The translations under genes and the position numbers were made by a program. The notes beneath the pieces were generated by a model that searched no databases, was not told the DNA's origin, and saw only the letters and a list, made by a program, of their open reading frames with translations. 64,000 nucleotides of DNA from Agrostemma githago (taxonomy: Eukaryota; Streptophyta; Magnoliopsida; Caryophyllales; Caryophyllaceae): the NCBI GenBank assembly GCA_958450325.1, contig OY288253.1:60512266-60576265 (forward strand), in the 5' to 3' direction. This document shows positions 43,201 through 54,959 of the stretch, one piece after another. How positions within the stretch are numbered: the stretch's first letter is position 1; each line of letters starts with the position of its first letter.

Positions 43201-46200
43201 AAAATACACTTTTAATTAATATAATTGAATAATTGATTGATATATAAGCAACTCCTAATTAAACTAAGTTAAATACTCCCTCCGTTCAAGTAACCTTCCC
43301 TTATTCCTTTTTGGGACCTTCAAGTCCAATCTACCCATTTCCATTTTAGTCATTATTTTAATATCAAACAAATACTTTAAACCTTACATATTTACATAAA
43401 TGCCTCTATCTACCCTACATTTAATATTAAACAAATACTTAACTTGTATCCATTTGTACCTTCAATAATAAACAATCGATTTCTTAGAACTTGTGCAAAA
43501 AGTAAGAGGGAAGGTTCGACTTGAACGGAGTGAGTAATATTTAAATAAAAGTTGCACAATTTTGTCCCTTTTTTTCCCAATTTTTATTACTTATAATAAA
43601 ATTAATTTTTATAATTACAATTTTTATACGAAATTACTTTTTCCTAACAGAGGTTTACTCAATCTTAACGAGTTTTTATGAAAATTTTCAGCTTTACCCT
43701 TGCAAACTCTCCACCAACTAACCTAACTTATACCAAATCATCTCCTTTCATTTACCAGTTTGCGTATGTTTTTGTTCAATTTACGACGGTAATTTTTGTT
43801 AATCAATCAAACATATACGAATCCAATTTATGGATTCAGATTCAATTGTTGATGAAATAATGTCGATTTTTACTTATTTACTTAATTGTATTGTTTAGGG
43901 TTTGATTTTAATTTTATTAATCATCCGTGCAAGAACTATTGCAATTTGGAGTTATAAATTGTGTACATGTTTCTAAGTCAAACGTTGGTACATGATACTT
44001 AAAGATAATGGTTGTGAATTACAAAGGATCGATTTTTCTAAGTGATGTTGTTATGTCCCTTAACCTCTTTATTGTCGGCCTTTCTATTGCCATTGCTCAC
44101 CAGGGAGTGAAGGGGGATGCATCGGTGGTGAAAATTGGTCGGTGAGGCGTCGATTGGGGAGGAGCGACGGAGTTCGGAGATATAGGCGGTAGTTGTATGC
44201 ATGTGTTATGAATGGTGGTTGCGGGTGTTCATGGTGGTGGTTGAATTAGGGGATTTTTTCAGAGAGAAATTCAAACATCACTTTTGAAGATGAGATGGAA
44301 ATGATAGGGACAAATTGGTAAAATGTCGTTAGAATTGAGTAAAACCTCGTTAGGAAAAACACGACCCTTTTTATAAATATGAGTTAATTATTGATTGTTT
44401 CCTTAACTATTTGTTTCAATAATTGCAATGTGTTATTCTTTTAGTATATAGGGGATTTTTATAAATATGGGTTAATTATTGATTGTTTCCTTAACTATTT
44501 ATTTCCATAATTACAAAAGATAAGAGTTTTGGAGAGAAAAACTTTTAATGAGAGAATGACACATAAGCTTGTGTTATTCTCTTAGTATATAGACGATATA
44601 ATATTATTTTAGGTATTTGACATCTGTCTTCGACACAGTTATTTTTTTTCTGAGATCAATTTTGTTTATTTGAAGTTACTGAGTTTGGAATTTTCACTCC
44701 TTGTTTCAGCTATGCTGGTTCTTCCCGGTGTACGTATTCAGCTTTGTACTCAGTACTATATGGTGAGTGGTAATCTGATGATTTTAGCTATCTGATAGTG
44801 AATTGTACATTTACAGGGAGATTTTGAAGTCAATTGATATGCTTTGGGTTATCTGTACATTAAGTGCCCCCTCCCTTTCTCCCCTTTTCTAAGTGTTGTT
44901 GGGCGGGTCCATAAGTCCATAATATCTACTTACATAGTGTTGTCACAAGATCAATATAATTATTTATGCCTAGTAAAAGACAAATTTATGAAAGATAAAA
45001 TTAGGAAACTGTAAAAGGGATCTACTGTTTCCATCAGCCTCAGAAAAGGCGTCTATTTACTGCTGTAAGTTAACCTTATGTTTATTGTAGGTACAATGAT
45101 ATAGCTCGACATGGGTTTGTTGCTATGGGGAAATATAAGGCTTCCGCACCAAAAGTCAATGGTAGTGGAAAGGATGCTTCAAATCCACTGTCTTCTGCTG
45201 ATAGGCCTGGTGGCTTTGGAGGGTGAAATTCCTGTTTTATAACATCTTTTTTTATACGGAAAATTTAATGATTCATTAAATTGGTTAGTGTATTTTTTTT
45301 AGTAAGAAAGATCTTACATTCAAGATAAGAAGTCGGTGATTTGTTGGATGTGTCAAAACATGACTCCTCAAATAACTTTGCTTTTTTTATTGGTTAGGTT
45401 TAAATTCTTGATCTAGAAGTTTATGGTTAGGAGTCAACTCTAGTTACCCTAAATTGTCGGCCTCCATCAACACACCAACTTTAGTAAGGAGTCAACTCTA
45501 CTAACCACCACACCAACGCACCATCCATAATCAACAACCACCATTATTGGCCTCCATCACCAAGACGATCTCTCCCACACGACCCTCCATTATGGAGTAT
45601 GGACTAACTGTCGCAAAATCCTCCCCCTCCATTCGCAATGCCTTCTGGACAAAATCAGCAACTCCGTCCTACTACTTTTCCGAAACCTTCCGCCATTTTT
45701 GCCCTCATTGTGTCCTTAAGTGGAATTAACCCAAACCACGTAGCAGGAAAATTGAACTTTTCATTTATATAATAGTCTGGTTGCTGATTACATAGTTCCT
45801 TCGACATTTAATATTAGTATCAGTCTTCTCTTTCTGCAAAATCCTTGATGATCAGGTTTCATGCAGTATGTGTCTGTGATGGCTCTTGTACTTTCAGTTT
45901 CTTGCTGACTGTTTTTTTGATATTTGTTCCAGGGTCATGATAGGGATAGGGGAGCAAAGCTACTCACTCCTCCTTCTGAGCTTCTTTCTCCTGGAGGTGA
46001 GACTATTATAGTATTATGGACTGACTGACATCGTATCTCACTTCTGATGATCTCTAGCTGCTTTTATGTATTTTTTTTGGTTTAAAAGAATTTATTCTAT
46101 CCATCAAGCTGCCGTCCTCTGCACAAATTTTTGAATTTTAAATTAATTTCAGCTGATTAGTTTTACATTTACTATTATATTTTGATATGTCAGACCTATG

Positions 46201-49200
46201 CCATGGGTTTCATACCTTACGTTGGGAAAGCTATCAAATTCTTGCTTCTTTGTTGGATGTATGGATACTACAGTTTTGAGTATGTCTTTACAACTCTTCT
46301 ACATACCCATGACTTTAGGCTCAATATTTGGTTTTCACCGTCATGAGTGTTGCACTGCAGATATAAATGGAATCTTTCCGAGGTGACTCTCGACAGGAGG
46401 CTGGATTATTTTGAAACTAATTGGGCATTCTTTGCTGGCTTTGGTATGGTCCGCTTTCAATCATAGTGACAAATTTTGATTATTTCGTGAGGCATTACGC
46501 TTTCCTGCTTCTGAATTTTGCTTGCTTCTTTAAAGTTTCTCGGTGAGGAAAGGTTGTCAACTTTTACTCTTTCCTTCATCGCTTACTTGAAAGAAGTTTC
46601 TGGGTATGCAACTTTTTGGAAAAATAGGCGTTTATATCTTTTGCCCATTTCAGCCAAAGGCTTGCCCATTTTGTCATTTTCTAATCCGAGATCAGGCTTT
46701 TTTTATTTGTCTTCTCCTCCTTTCCCACCTCCAATGTTTCTATTCCGTAACAGAATTGGTCCATTCACAACCACCATTATCTCTACCTCCCTTTTCCACA
46801 AACTCATCATCTTTCATACCTCAATAATATCACCTTATGAAACTCTCCACTCATTCCCTTCCCTCTCCTTAAACAACAACCTCTCCCAATCCCCCACATC
46901 TTCAAATTACCCCGCCTTATTCTGATCCTCCGCCTTTCATCACCACCCCCCAAACTGAGAATAGAAGGATTTCTAGTGAGCAATTTAACTCACTGTAGAT
47001 TTTCTTAGGCACAATGTGTGGACCAAAGTCCAATAATATTTTCTCATAGTAGCACCATTGTGTGTTTGAACTGACTTGCCTATCTTGTTCCACGGGTAAT
47101 CAGAAAAGGTCAGGAAGAGTCCTGTTTCCAGAATCCAGATACCTCACATCCATGTTACTCTGACTTGTCTGCAAGTATTGGATACAGTTGTTTTGTGCAA
47201 AATTTTCGTTTTGTTCCAAAATGAAGTATCAGATGCCTGATATGGCAACTACGTGAAGTATCAGAGTGACAACCTCACATTTAGATTTCGTCCTTTCCGT
47301 TAGTTTTTATTCCTCATTAGTCAATGGGTCGAGCACATAGCAAAGAGTGCAATGTCTTACTCCTCTGCCGGAGCAATACATGATCGAGACTCCAATATAC
47401 ACGACACATGTGACCTATTAGAATTAGGAAACAATCCTTAATTCAACTAGGAAAAGATAATTTAATCTATGGATTTTCTCGCTTTACCCTAAACTATTTG
47501 ATTTTATCCCTTGTACCTTTTTTCTTGAAAAAAACCTTTGATGAGACATAACTGACATTCGAAGCGGTAACTTTTTTTCAAATTGATCGTTTTTCCCAAG
47601 AGCTACAGTGTGGGAATTTCAGTCAGTCAGTTTCATACGAATTAAACTTTGTCTGCTTACAAGTTCGGAAAACAATGCTTGTCTTCTTCAATTTGATTGT
47701 CTTTACGAGAGGTTTAGCTAGAATTTTTTTTACCCTTTTTGTAGTTGGAGCTAAGAGTTATTCCCGCGTAAATGTCATTTTCAAAAAAGGAAGCGTATAA
47801 GTGAGAAAATCAAATAGTTGAGGGTTATATGTGAGAAAATCCCTTTACTAATAACTCAACTAAAGTTAGTAAAATGCAATCCAAAACTAACTAGGAAAAC
47901 AAATAACAAAGTGCCTCAATTTAGGGAAGTAACTAATAAACTATTATTTGACGACTAAGTAATTACTCCCTCCATTCCAATCAATTCTATACATTTGTTG
48001 AATATATATGAGTTATATTTTAATCAAATGTATAAAATAGATTGGAGTAGAGGGAGTAACAAACTAACAAACCGCCTTGATTTTAGGAGAGGGTGTTGAC
48101 ACTTTCCTCTTTAGGAAACTCGTCACTTTTTTGTTTTTGGAAACATGACACTTTCCACTTTACGACACACGCCACTTTTCATTTTATACCATCCCCAAGC
48201 AAGGGTCAAGTTAATCGGGTTCATCACCCATTTTTACTTTTAATTGCACCTTATTTACCTTCACCCACCTACACCCTCCCATGCAGAAGGTCATGCCCTT
48301 AGGTCATCAACCCCATTATTTACCACTTTGTAATTAATTAAATTCATATTTAATATTATTTAATCCAATCAAATCCTCTCTCCTACAATTATTTTTGTGT
48401 CAAACGGTCAAACCAATGAAAATAGGACATCTATGAGGTCAATAAGCTCCATGAGTCATCCCATGACCTCTTTCCCACTTGGGTCATGTTAATTCTACCT
48501 TAATTAGTGATTATCTTGACCTTGGGGGGTCATGACCCATGTAAAAATGTTGTTTGGGAGTGGTCTTAGGAAACATGGTTTTGGCACCCGCTTGCTTGCC
48601 TTGCTCGTCAAGTAAACTCGTTCCTTGGCCATGAAGTAAAGTCGTGAAATTCTCCTATTATGTTTAGGACAATGATTTCATCACTCTGGCTTTGGACCGA
48701 ATATCCTTTTCTCGATCAGGATTTGATGTCGTTTTTCCATGGCTTGGCTCGCCAGTTTGCCTAATTTTCTTGTTACCAATTTTATTATTGTCTTCTTCAT
48801 CTAGAACTGTATCACATCCTATTGCTCCCAAATCACTGATAAGTGAAATGGGGAGAATATGAAAATGAATCAAATGTGAGAAGAGGTAGGAGGCAACTGT
48901 GAGGGATGCATGGCTGTGTAGTGCGAGTTGCGGGAAAGGTTTACGGTGAGGGAGGGGTGAAGTGAGAGTTGAATTTAGGAATACGGGGCAGGCTGTTGTG
49001 GCTGAGAGGATTGGCGATTGAGGATGATGGAATGGAGGTTGACTGAGGGTGTCGTTAACTGTATATGTGGTGAGTTAGGGGGATATGTTTATCGTCAAGG
49101 TTGGAGAAATGAGTTTGAGAAGAGAGCAGAAGGGTGGAGGGTTAGTAGTTGATAATTGTGCCGGATTGAACATCAATAAGTGGCTGACAATAGCTTCGTC

Positions 49201-51593
49201 ACTTTTGGAATCGAGCAAAAACTATATCTTTGGAATGAACATCAGTTAAGTGGCTGACAACAACTATATCTTACTTTTTCATTTTTGTTTTAAACTACCT
49301 TTTGTTTTGTTTTGTTTTTTTAGTAGAACCCTACTTATTCTATGTTTTCAGTTAGTTTTGCTCAAATTTTGACATTAACCACCCATATACTTGTGCATTA
49401 TGATGTGGAGGTTGGCCCAACTACTTTTGCATGTCATTAGTCATTACCAGCACTAATCGTTTTCTCTCATTGTTTGGGTTTACATAAAGGCTTAATGTCA
49501 CATGCATATGTTTTCTTGTACATTTCCTTGTGTATACTTGATTGACAAAAGTACTTGTATCCAACATCTTTGTAATGCAAGCATGTAGGAGTCGTCAGTG
49601 CCGGAATCCTGATCAAAACTGACCAAACAGGCAAAACACTTTGAATAGTCGAACAAAAATATTTTAAAGGTAGTTTAAAAAACACAAAAAAAGTAAGGTA
49701 GTTGTTTTACAAACACCTCTAATGTAAGGTAGTTTTTAAGGGAAAAACCCAAAGTAAAACCCAGAAGAGTAGAAGGTAGACGACAATATTTTTGTTTCAA
49801 GGTGTAATGAACAAATTATTTTCTTTAAAATTTATTGGATCTGGTGTCTAGGCAATTGCAATTTTCTTCCTTGAAGAAGGACCACCATTAGTGGATTGCA
49901 AATTTCTATGCCTAAACGTGAAAGCCGACAAGTATCTATGATCACCCTTTATCTTTTGATCTCCTATATTGCAATATGTACTGGGTTAGTTTTAGGTGAT
50001 ATGTTGATATCACATAATTTTGGACGCCTGGTAAGTCAGTATTATCAAATACCATCAGACTCTTTGGAGAAAGGGTATGGACTTTAAATAGATCAGTGAC
50101 CATTCAGAAGACATGTTGATAATTCTTTGTTTCTTAGACTTCTCCAACTTCTCACTGTTAATGATTTAGAGTTCTGTTGTTTAGGTACTCCATGTGCATT
50201 GGCCATTTTCTCTTTCCCCACTCTGGAGAGCTCTGCTGTCATGGCAACACTTTTTCCTTTGGTATGCATTTACTCTCTGCTAATCATTATACAGGAATTT
50301 ATTAATTTCTCATGCTTTTGAGCTCCTAATCGATAGCATGTCCTGAATAATGAGCGATTTTGATAACCTACGCCGGGGAGATCCTTTTGAAAAGGTCCAA
50401 AACTAAAGCGGGGTAGCATGAATGCATGATGTGATGAGGTAGTGTAAAGACTCCTAAAATTTTGTTAATATGCTCTACGACTTTCCATAATTTTTTCCTT
50501 CTCCATCTTTACTCCTTATAGATTATCATTTTCTAGGGAGTCATAGAACTATCCTTTGATTGTGAATTATGATGGAATAAAGCAAAGTGGCTCGCTAATT
50601 TATAAAGTAGCTGTTGCTACAGTAATTATCTTTGCATTGACTCACTCAGATCCTGCTTTGTGTGTTTTTAACAATTGGGTAAGGCTGTTCCCGCTTCCCT
50701 TTATTCCTCCATTTGTAGGTTTCCTTAAGGTATTGGGGTGATGCTGTTTTTTTACGCATTGTTGACATATTTTATTATTTTTATCACGTGGAGGTGGCGT
50801 GCTAGCTCTACTGCCCTGCCTTTGTGAACAGCTAATAAAAATAAAGAAACTAACTCCATATTTATCTCACATATTTTCTGTATCTAGTTTGTTTTGACAG
50901 CAACTGGATCAGATGCTGATCATCTTATAAAGTCTCCAAGGAAACAGTGGCTTGGTGCCGGATTCGCTAGAATTCCTATATTTTGTGCTGCTGATATGCT
51001 CTCGTAAGCTCCATTTTATGCGTGTTAATTCTTTTGCCATGCTCAACTATATTTATCCATCTTACCTGCCCATATATAGTTGGAATGTGTCCATTAAAGA
51101 AAATAAAATAAAATGTCAGCCTTATAGGACAGTAGTTCTTGTTCATTGAAGCTGGTTCGTGATATACTTGACATCTATAACTCTGACTGGGTTTACAGTT
51201 CCACTATTTTTGATAAATTGTAGACATAGAGGGTTTGTCAGACTCAAATGAATAGTGAATCATTGGCTCCAATGCTCCCTCCATGCTTCTATCATATATC
51301 GGCGGTTATAAGTATTATTCCTCAATAATTTCAGATTTAGAATATTAATTTTGTAAATGGCTAGAATGTTCTTTTGGTGTATATTGCTTAATTATACTCC
51401 CTCCATATCTGCGTTAGACTCCCTTCGAGTCTATGAAAACTTTCGCTTTTATTAAAATACTTCCCACAAATGAATGAAAGGGTGAAAGCTTTCGGAGACT
51501 CGGAGGGCAAAGTTCACTAAATCTGTAAAAGGTAAGTTTGTGTACATCGGACCTTTTATCCTGCAATTTGCAGGAGCCCGCAAGGTGCTTCTT
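40210..51593 (+). CDS. EI24: EI24 family membrane protein, spliced gene
   Basis: Homologue of etoposide-induced 2.4 (EI24/PIG8/EPG-4), an ER multi-pass membrane protein linked in animals to autophagy and apoptosis; the plant role is less clear. Exons read by eye with GT-AG junctions and matching phases: 40210-40343, 40410-40475, 41842-41992, 44710-44762, 45091-45222, 45933-45996, 46194-46279, 46361-46443, 50185-50261, 50901-51003, 51574-51593. Typical segments: LWLYGLKEACSLHKPLIFCY, SIRTAQCFLFNGFIFLGS, WYNDIA, VMIGIGEQSYSLLLLSFFLL, GFIPYVGKAIKFLLLCWMYG, FEYKWNLSEVTLDRRLDYFE, TNWAFFAGFGTPCALAIF. No stop lies in any exon. Exons 9 and 10 differ in phase by one base, so a tiny exon (length 1 mod 3) is missed between them; a 10-base candidate is at about 50650. 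The last exon (SSPQGAS, stop) is the least certain. FSFPTLESS differs from the usual FFSPLVSYG-like stretch. Confidence 0.85.
40476..41841 (+). other. EI24 intron 2
   Basis: 1366-bp intron with no gene and no clear TE ends. Short ORFs inside are fortuitous. Confidence 0.6.
42275..43152. mobile_element. Large Stowaway-like element with nested inverted repeat
   Basis: Left CTCCCTCCGAGTTCTTCATC and right (complement of) CTCCCTCTTAGTTCTTATCA, both flanked by TA. Inside, a second inverted pair (TTAAAAGCTGTGTTACTCCG near 42440 against CTTTTAAGCTCTGTTACTCA near 43118) encloses ACACGGCTGTCGG/GACACGTGTC-rich sequence, as if another element inserted close to both ends. 878 bp is long for Stowaway. Confidence 0.65.
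43276..43534. mobile_element. Stowaway MITE
   Basis: CTCCCTCCGTTCAAGTAACC at left and the complementary GGTTCGACTTGAACGGAGTG end at right, with TA on both sides; 259 bp. Confidence 0.9.
43641..44361. mobile_element. MITE-like element, about 720 bp
   Basis: TTTTTCCTAACAGAGGTTTA, then CTCAATCTTAACGA at left; inverted at right (GTCGTTAGAATTGAGTAAAA, then CCTCGTTAGGAAAAA). Non-coding inside. Shares its TIR with the degenerate element at 29335-29876. Confidence 0.7.
45223..45932 (+). other. EI24 intron 5
   Basis: 710 bp; nothing identified. The ORF at 45547-45729 is low-complexity (CCACCA-rich). Confidence 0.55.
47966..48056. mobile_element. Minimal Stowaway MITE (91 bp)
   Basis: CTCCCTCCATTCCAATCAAT and its inverted partner (ATTGGAGTAGAGGGAG), both flanked by TA. 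The whole element is little more than its two arms. Confidence 0.88.
49259..49740. mobile_element. Fold-back element
   Basis: CAACTATATCTTACTTTTTC ... TTTTAAACTACCTTTT at left pairs with AAAGGTAGTTTAAAAAACAC ... AAAGTAAGGTAGTTG at right. Exact ends and target duplication not resolved. Confidence 0.5.
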
Positions 51594-51899
51594 AAGGTAC
51601 TGTTATGTATTGTTATCCCCTACTTATGATTTTAGAAATCCTTTTCCTGCCATAAGGTAGTCACATGTGGACAGATCCAATTTAAGATTACAATCTAGAA
51701 ATATTGTTAAGAGGATGTGAACATTCATTGGGCTTGTTTCATTTGATTGAAGTATGTCATACGAAAGCTACCTTTTATATATTAATAAAGGAAATGACAG
51801 TCAGTTGGCAAACAAAGAGTTAATTACAATATGTTTTAGAAGACAATCGAGTAGATACTTTCAAATGTAGTGTGGCGCCACCTAGTGTGAGACATAGAA
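51594..51899 (+). other. EI24 3' flank / UTR
   Basis: Non-coding; if 51574-51593 is the terminal exon this holds the 3' UTR. No canonical AATAAA stands out except AT-rich tracts near 51780. Confidence 0.35.
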
Positions 51900-52640
51900 A
51901 TACAATGAAAGTTAGAATAAAAGCAAAATAAGATCTTTAAAAGGGGCAGCCAGCATTGGTGGGAGGGGCAACTCCTCATCAGAAAAAGTTGAGTGCAATG
52001 TGAAATCTTCCTTTGTTAAGCGCCCATTTAAGAGCTCCAATATTAGCAAGAACCTCTGCCCTGACAGGTGACGTGGTAAGAAAAGATCGTCCTTCAGACA
52101 CCTCCGTAGAGTGTCCTTCCTCAATCACCCATCCTGCTGCTCCTTTCAAATCCTTCTGCCATGCCCCATCACAATGGAGTTGAGTTTGTTGATTACATTG
52201 CCTCTGTCCCATAAGGTTAAAAGGTTGTTCATCAAGAGATCCAATGGCTTGTAGGTGCCTAAAGTGTTTGGTGTCTTGAGTTAGAGGCACTTTTTGTCTT
52301 CTAGGATTCTCCAACAGTGGAAATTTTTAAGTCCCTGTTAATATGGATCAGGTATACATGCATTGGCAGCATAACACCATTTCCAAATCGAATGTCATTA
52401 CGTGTGGGGCCTGTGGGCCAAATACACCAGAGAGTAGCACATAAAAATTGCCATATTCGGCTCCATGATCTTGCCCGAAATTGATCCAATTGATGATCCA
52501 TTTAGAGATAGAGCATTGAGCCCCATTCGAGCTTTTGATGCTCAAGTGTGACCCCAAACATATTCATTGGGCAAACCCACATTCCCGGAATAAGTGTTCA
52601 GCTGACTCAGTGCTAGAGCATGCAAACTAGAAACTTTAAT
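51900..52640 (-). pseudogene. LINE (non-LTR) 3' fragment: zf-RVT and RNase H domains
   Basis: - strand pieces in shifting frames. CSSTESAEHLFRECGFAQ at 52626-52570 is the zinc-binding zf-RVT motif found downstream of RT in plant LINEs. After WIINWINFGQDHG comes an RNase H-like block with QLHCDGAWQKDLKGAAGWVI (catalytic Asp) and PVRAEVLANIGALKWAL (catalytic Glu), ending at a stop near 51980. The family copies its RNA at nicked chromosomal DNA. Only the 3' end is present, consistent with 5' truncation at insertion, and frameshifts make it dead. It lies between EI24 and the Athila inverted duplication, opposite in strand to EI24. Confidence 0.75.
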
Positions 52641-54957
52641 TGTTGGTCGTGCTTAAAAAGAATAAAAAGGTCCCACGAAACATTTTAAATGATCTTAAAG
52701 GAATTAGCCCCGATATATGCATGCATATAATGAAGTGGATCATCGACGGGTCAACGTAAGTTGAAACTTGAAACCGAAGATGCAAGTATAGTTTATTCCG
52801 TCGGTCACTCTAAATGGGCGAGTCCACTTCAGGTCGTCTCGAAAAAAGGTGGGACTATGGTGGTTAAAAGAGAGAAAATGAAGTAATACCTACTCGCGTC
52901 GTAACATGGTGGCGGATAGGGGTGAGCAAAACCGGATATCCGATTCGGTTGTGTAAACCGTATTGGATATCTGGTTTTAAAAATCTCAAATTTTCCGATC
53001 TGTATCCCATCCTGTTTTTTCCGGATATCCGGTTTACAAATCCGGTATCCGGCTTTAAATTTTCTTCTATTTATCTTTTTTTTTTTAAAAACAATTTTTC
53101 AATTTTAATTAAAAGTAGTTATAATTGATTTTTTAAGCAACGTTATGTTTTATATAAACTAATATAAGAAACATACATAAAAACTCAAAAAAATATGGTA
53201 AATGTCTTAAGGTACCATTATTCTAGCAAAATATTACGTTTCATTACCTAATATCATAAATTCACTAATAATTTTGTTTTTGACCTTTGAGAATAATGTG
53301 TGAGTTTTGAATTCTGTTTGTACAATTCATATTACGATTATATTTTTCGTTTTTTTTATTGTTTTTAAAAAACTGGATCAGAAACCGGATATCCAGTTTC
53401 AATTTTTCTCGCTACGTATCCGCTACAGTTTTAAGGAAAACCGTATCGTATATCCGGTTATTCGTATCGGATATCCGGAAATTCGTATACTTGAAAGCAT
53501 ATACCATATCGTATACTTATAATAAAACCGTATTGTATATTTTTGCTCACCCCTAGTGGCGGATGTGCATTGATTATAAATTTATAGACAATCAAAATGC
53601 CGCCACTAAGAAATATCATTTTTCTCTCCCATTCATAGATCTGAATGATAGAAAGGTTAGTCTCTTATAAGTTTCTGTGATTTAGATGGTTACTCAGGAT
53701 TCTTTCAGATCCCGATCCATCCTAATGATCGGGAAACGACTACTTTTACTTGCCCCACGCTATTTCTGCTTATCGTAGAATGTCATTTGGGTTCTGTAAT
53801 GCTTTTGCCACCTTTCAACGGTGTATGGTGAGGATATTTTCTGAGTATATAGAGTCTATTATGAAAATCTATTATGGATGATATCAGTGTCTACGGAAGT
53901 AGTTTTACTGATTGCTTATCTAGCCTTGATAAAGTCATGCTGAGATTTATCGAGGTGAATCTTGTGCTAAAGTAGGAGAAGTGTCATTTTATAGTCAACG
54001 GGGGGAGTTGTCCTCAGGCACTTAGTTTCTAAGTCGATAATGCGAAGGTGCAAGTGGTAGAGTAATCGCCTCCTCCCGTTAATGTGGTTAGGATTTTTCT
54101 TGGACATGTCGGTTTTATTGTCGGTTTATCAAGGATTTCTCCAAAATTGCTAAACCACTAACACAACTGCTACTTAAGGATGCCCCGTTTCTATTTACCG
54201 ATGAATGTCTTGTTGCAGGTTAAAGCAAGCCTTGCCTTGATTACAACACCGATTATTCGGGCTTCAGATTGAGAGCTTTCGTTCGAAATATTGTGGGACG
54301 CCAGTGATTATGTTGGCGGCGCGGTGCTTGGTTAAAAGGAAGGCGAAAGCATTGAATGCCATTTGTTATGCGAGTCGGGCTCTGGATGAGGCTCAGGTGA
54401 ATTATACTACCACCGAGGAGCTTTTAACCGTGGTCTATGGAGGAGAAATTTCAATCTTAAATAAGATTGAAAGTTACGATTTTTACAGACCATGCGGCCT
54501 TAAAGTGCCTCTTCGCGAAGCACGAAGCCAAACCGAGATTAATGAGATGTATTCTCCCACTTCAGAAGTTTGATTTGGAAATAAAGGATAAGAAAGACAC
54601 CGAAAATTCAATGGCTGACCATCTTTCTCGATTTCCATTGCAGGACGGAGGCGATACTTTGCTATACTTTGCTGATTAATTCCTTCCCTGATGACATTCT
54701 CATAGCTATAGGTATTATGGATACTCCGTGGTATGCTGATTTTGCTAATTATCTTGTAGGTAAACTGTTTGCCGCTTGATTTGTATTATCAACAAAAGAA
54801 GCGTTTCCTACACGATGTTTGACAATATTTTTGGGATAACTCATATCTTTTCAAAGATTGACGGTCTATTCAGACGATGCATACCACAGTGGGAAACTAC
54901 TACTACTACTACTGCAATCGTAGAAGCTTGTCATTCTTCATCGGTGGTCACCGCAGT
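52640..54957 (+). pseudogene. Athila RT-RNaseH-integrase fragment, + arm of inverted duplication
   Basis: Degenerate Athila pol starting LLVVLKKNKK and DLKGISPDICMH. After a hAT MITE insertion come CDLDGYSGFFQIPIHPND, MDDISVYGSSF, LVLK followed by a stop, DASDYVGGAVLG, FTDHAALKCLF, DLEIKDKKDTENSMADHLSR and FANYLVGKL from the integrase N-terminus. Stops and frameshifts are many. The same segment in the same order, sharing lesions such as the stop after LVLK, returns on the opposite strand from 54960 to 56765. Paired length after removing the MITE is about 1.67 kb. Confidence 0.85.
52917..53555. mobile_element. hAT MITE in the + arm
   Basis: Ends TAGGGGTGAGCAAAA and TTTTTGCTCACCCCTA, flanked by a perfect 8-bp duplication GTGGCGGA (52909-52916 and 53556-53563). 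The interior repeats CCGGATATCCGG-type words (for example 52933, 53023, 53385, 53478). The other arm of the duplication has the empty site (near 56513-56522 on the complementary strand) with a single GTGGCGGA, confirming the insertion. 639 bp. Confidence 0.93.
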
Positions 54958-54959
54958 CC

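Larger units (their letters stand above)
41993..44709 (+). other. EI24 intron 3, loaded with MITEs
   Basis: 2.7-kb intron holding three inverted-repeat elements (42275-43152, 43276-43534, 43641-44361), which account for most of its length. Confidence 0.75.
46444..50184 (+). other. EI24 intron 8, 3.7 kb
   Basis: The longest intron. Holds one minimal Stowaway (47966-48056) and a fold-back element (49259-49740). The remaining sequence, including CT-rich 46690-46940 and 48090-48560, shows no gene or clear TE terminus. Confidence 0.55.

Noticed and set aside
46518..46925. 135-codon ORF in the large EI24 intron
   Set aside because: CT-rich low complexity; no homology recognised and it does not fit the exon phases.
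51397..51520. Another Stowaway MITE (CTCCCTCCATATCTGCG)
   Set aside because: Only the left end is clear; no matching right terminus or second TA was found.
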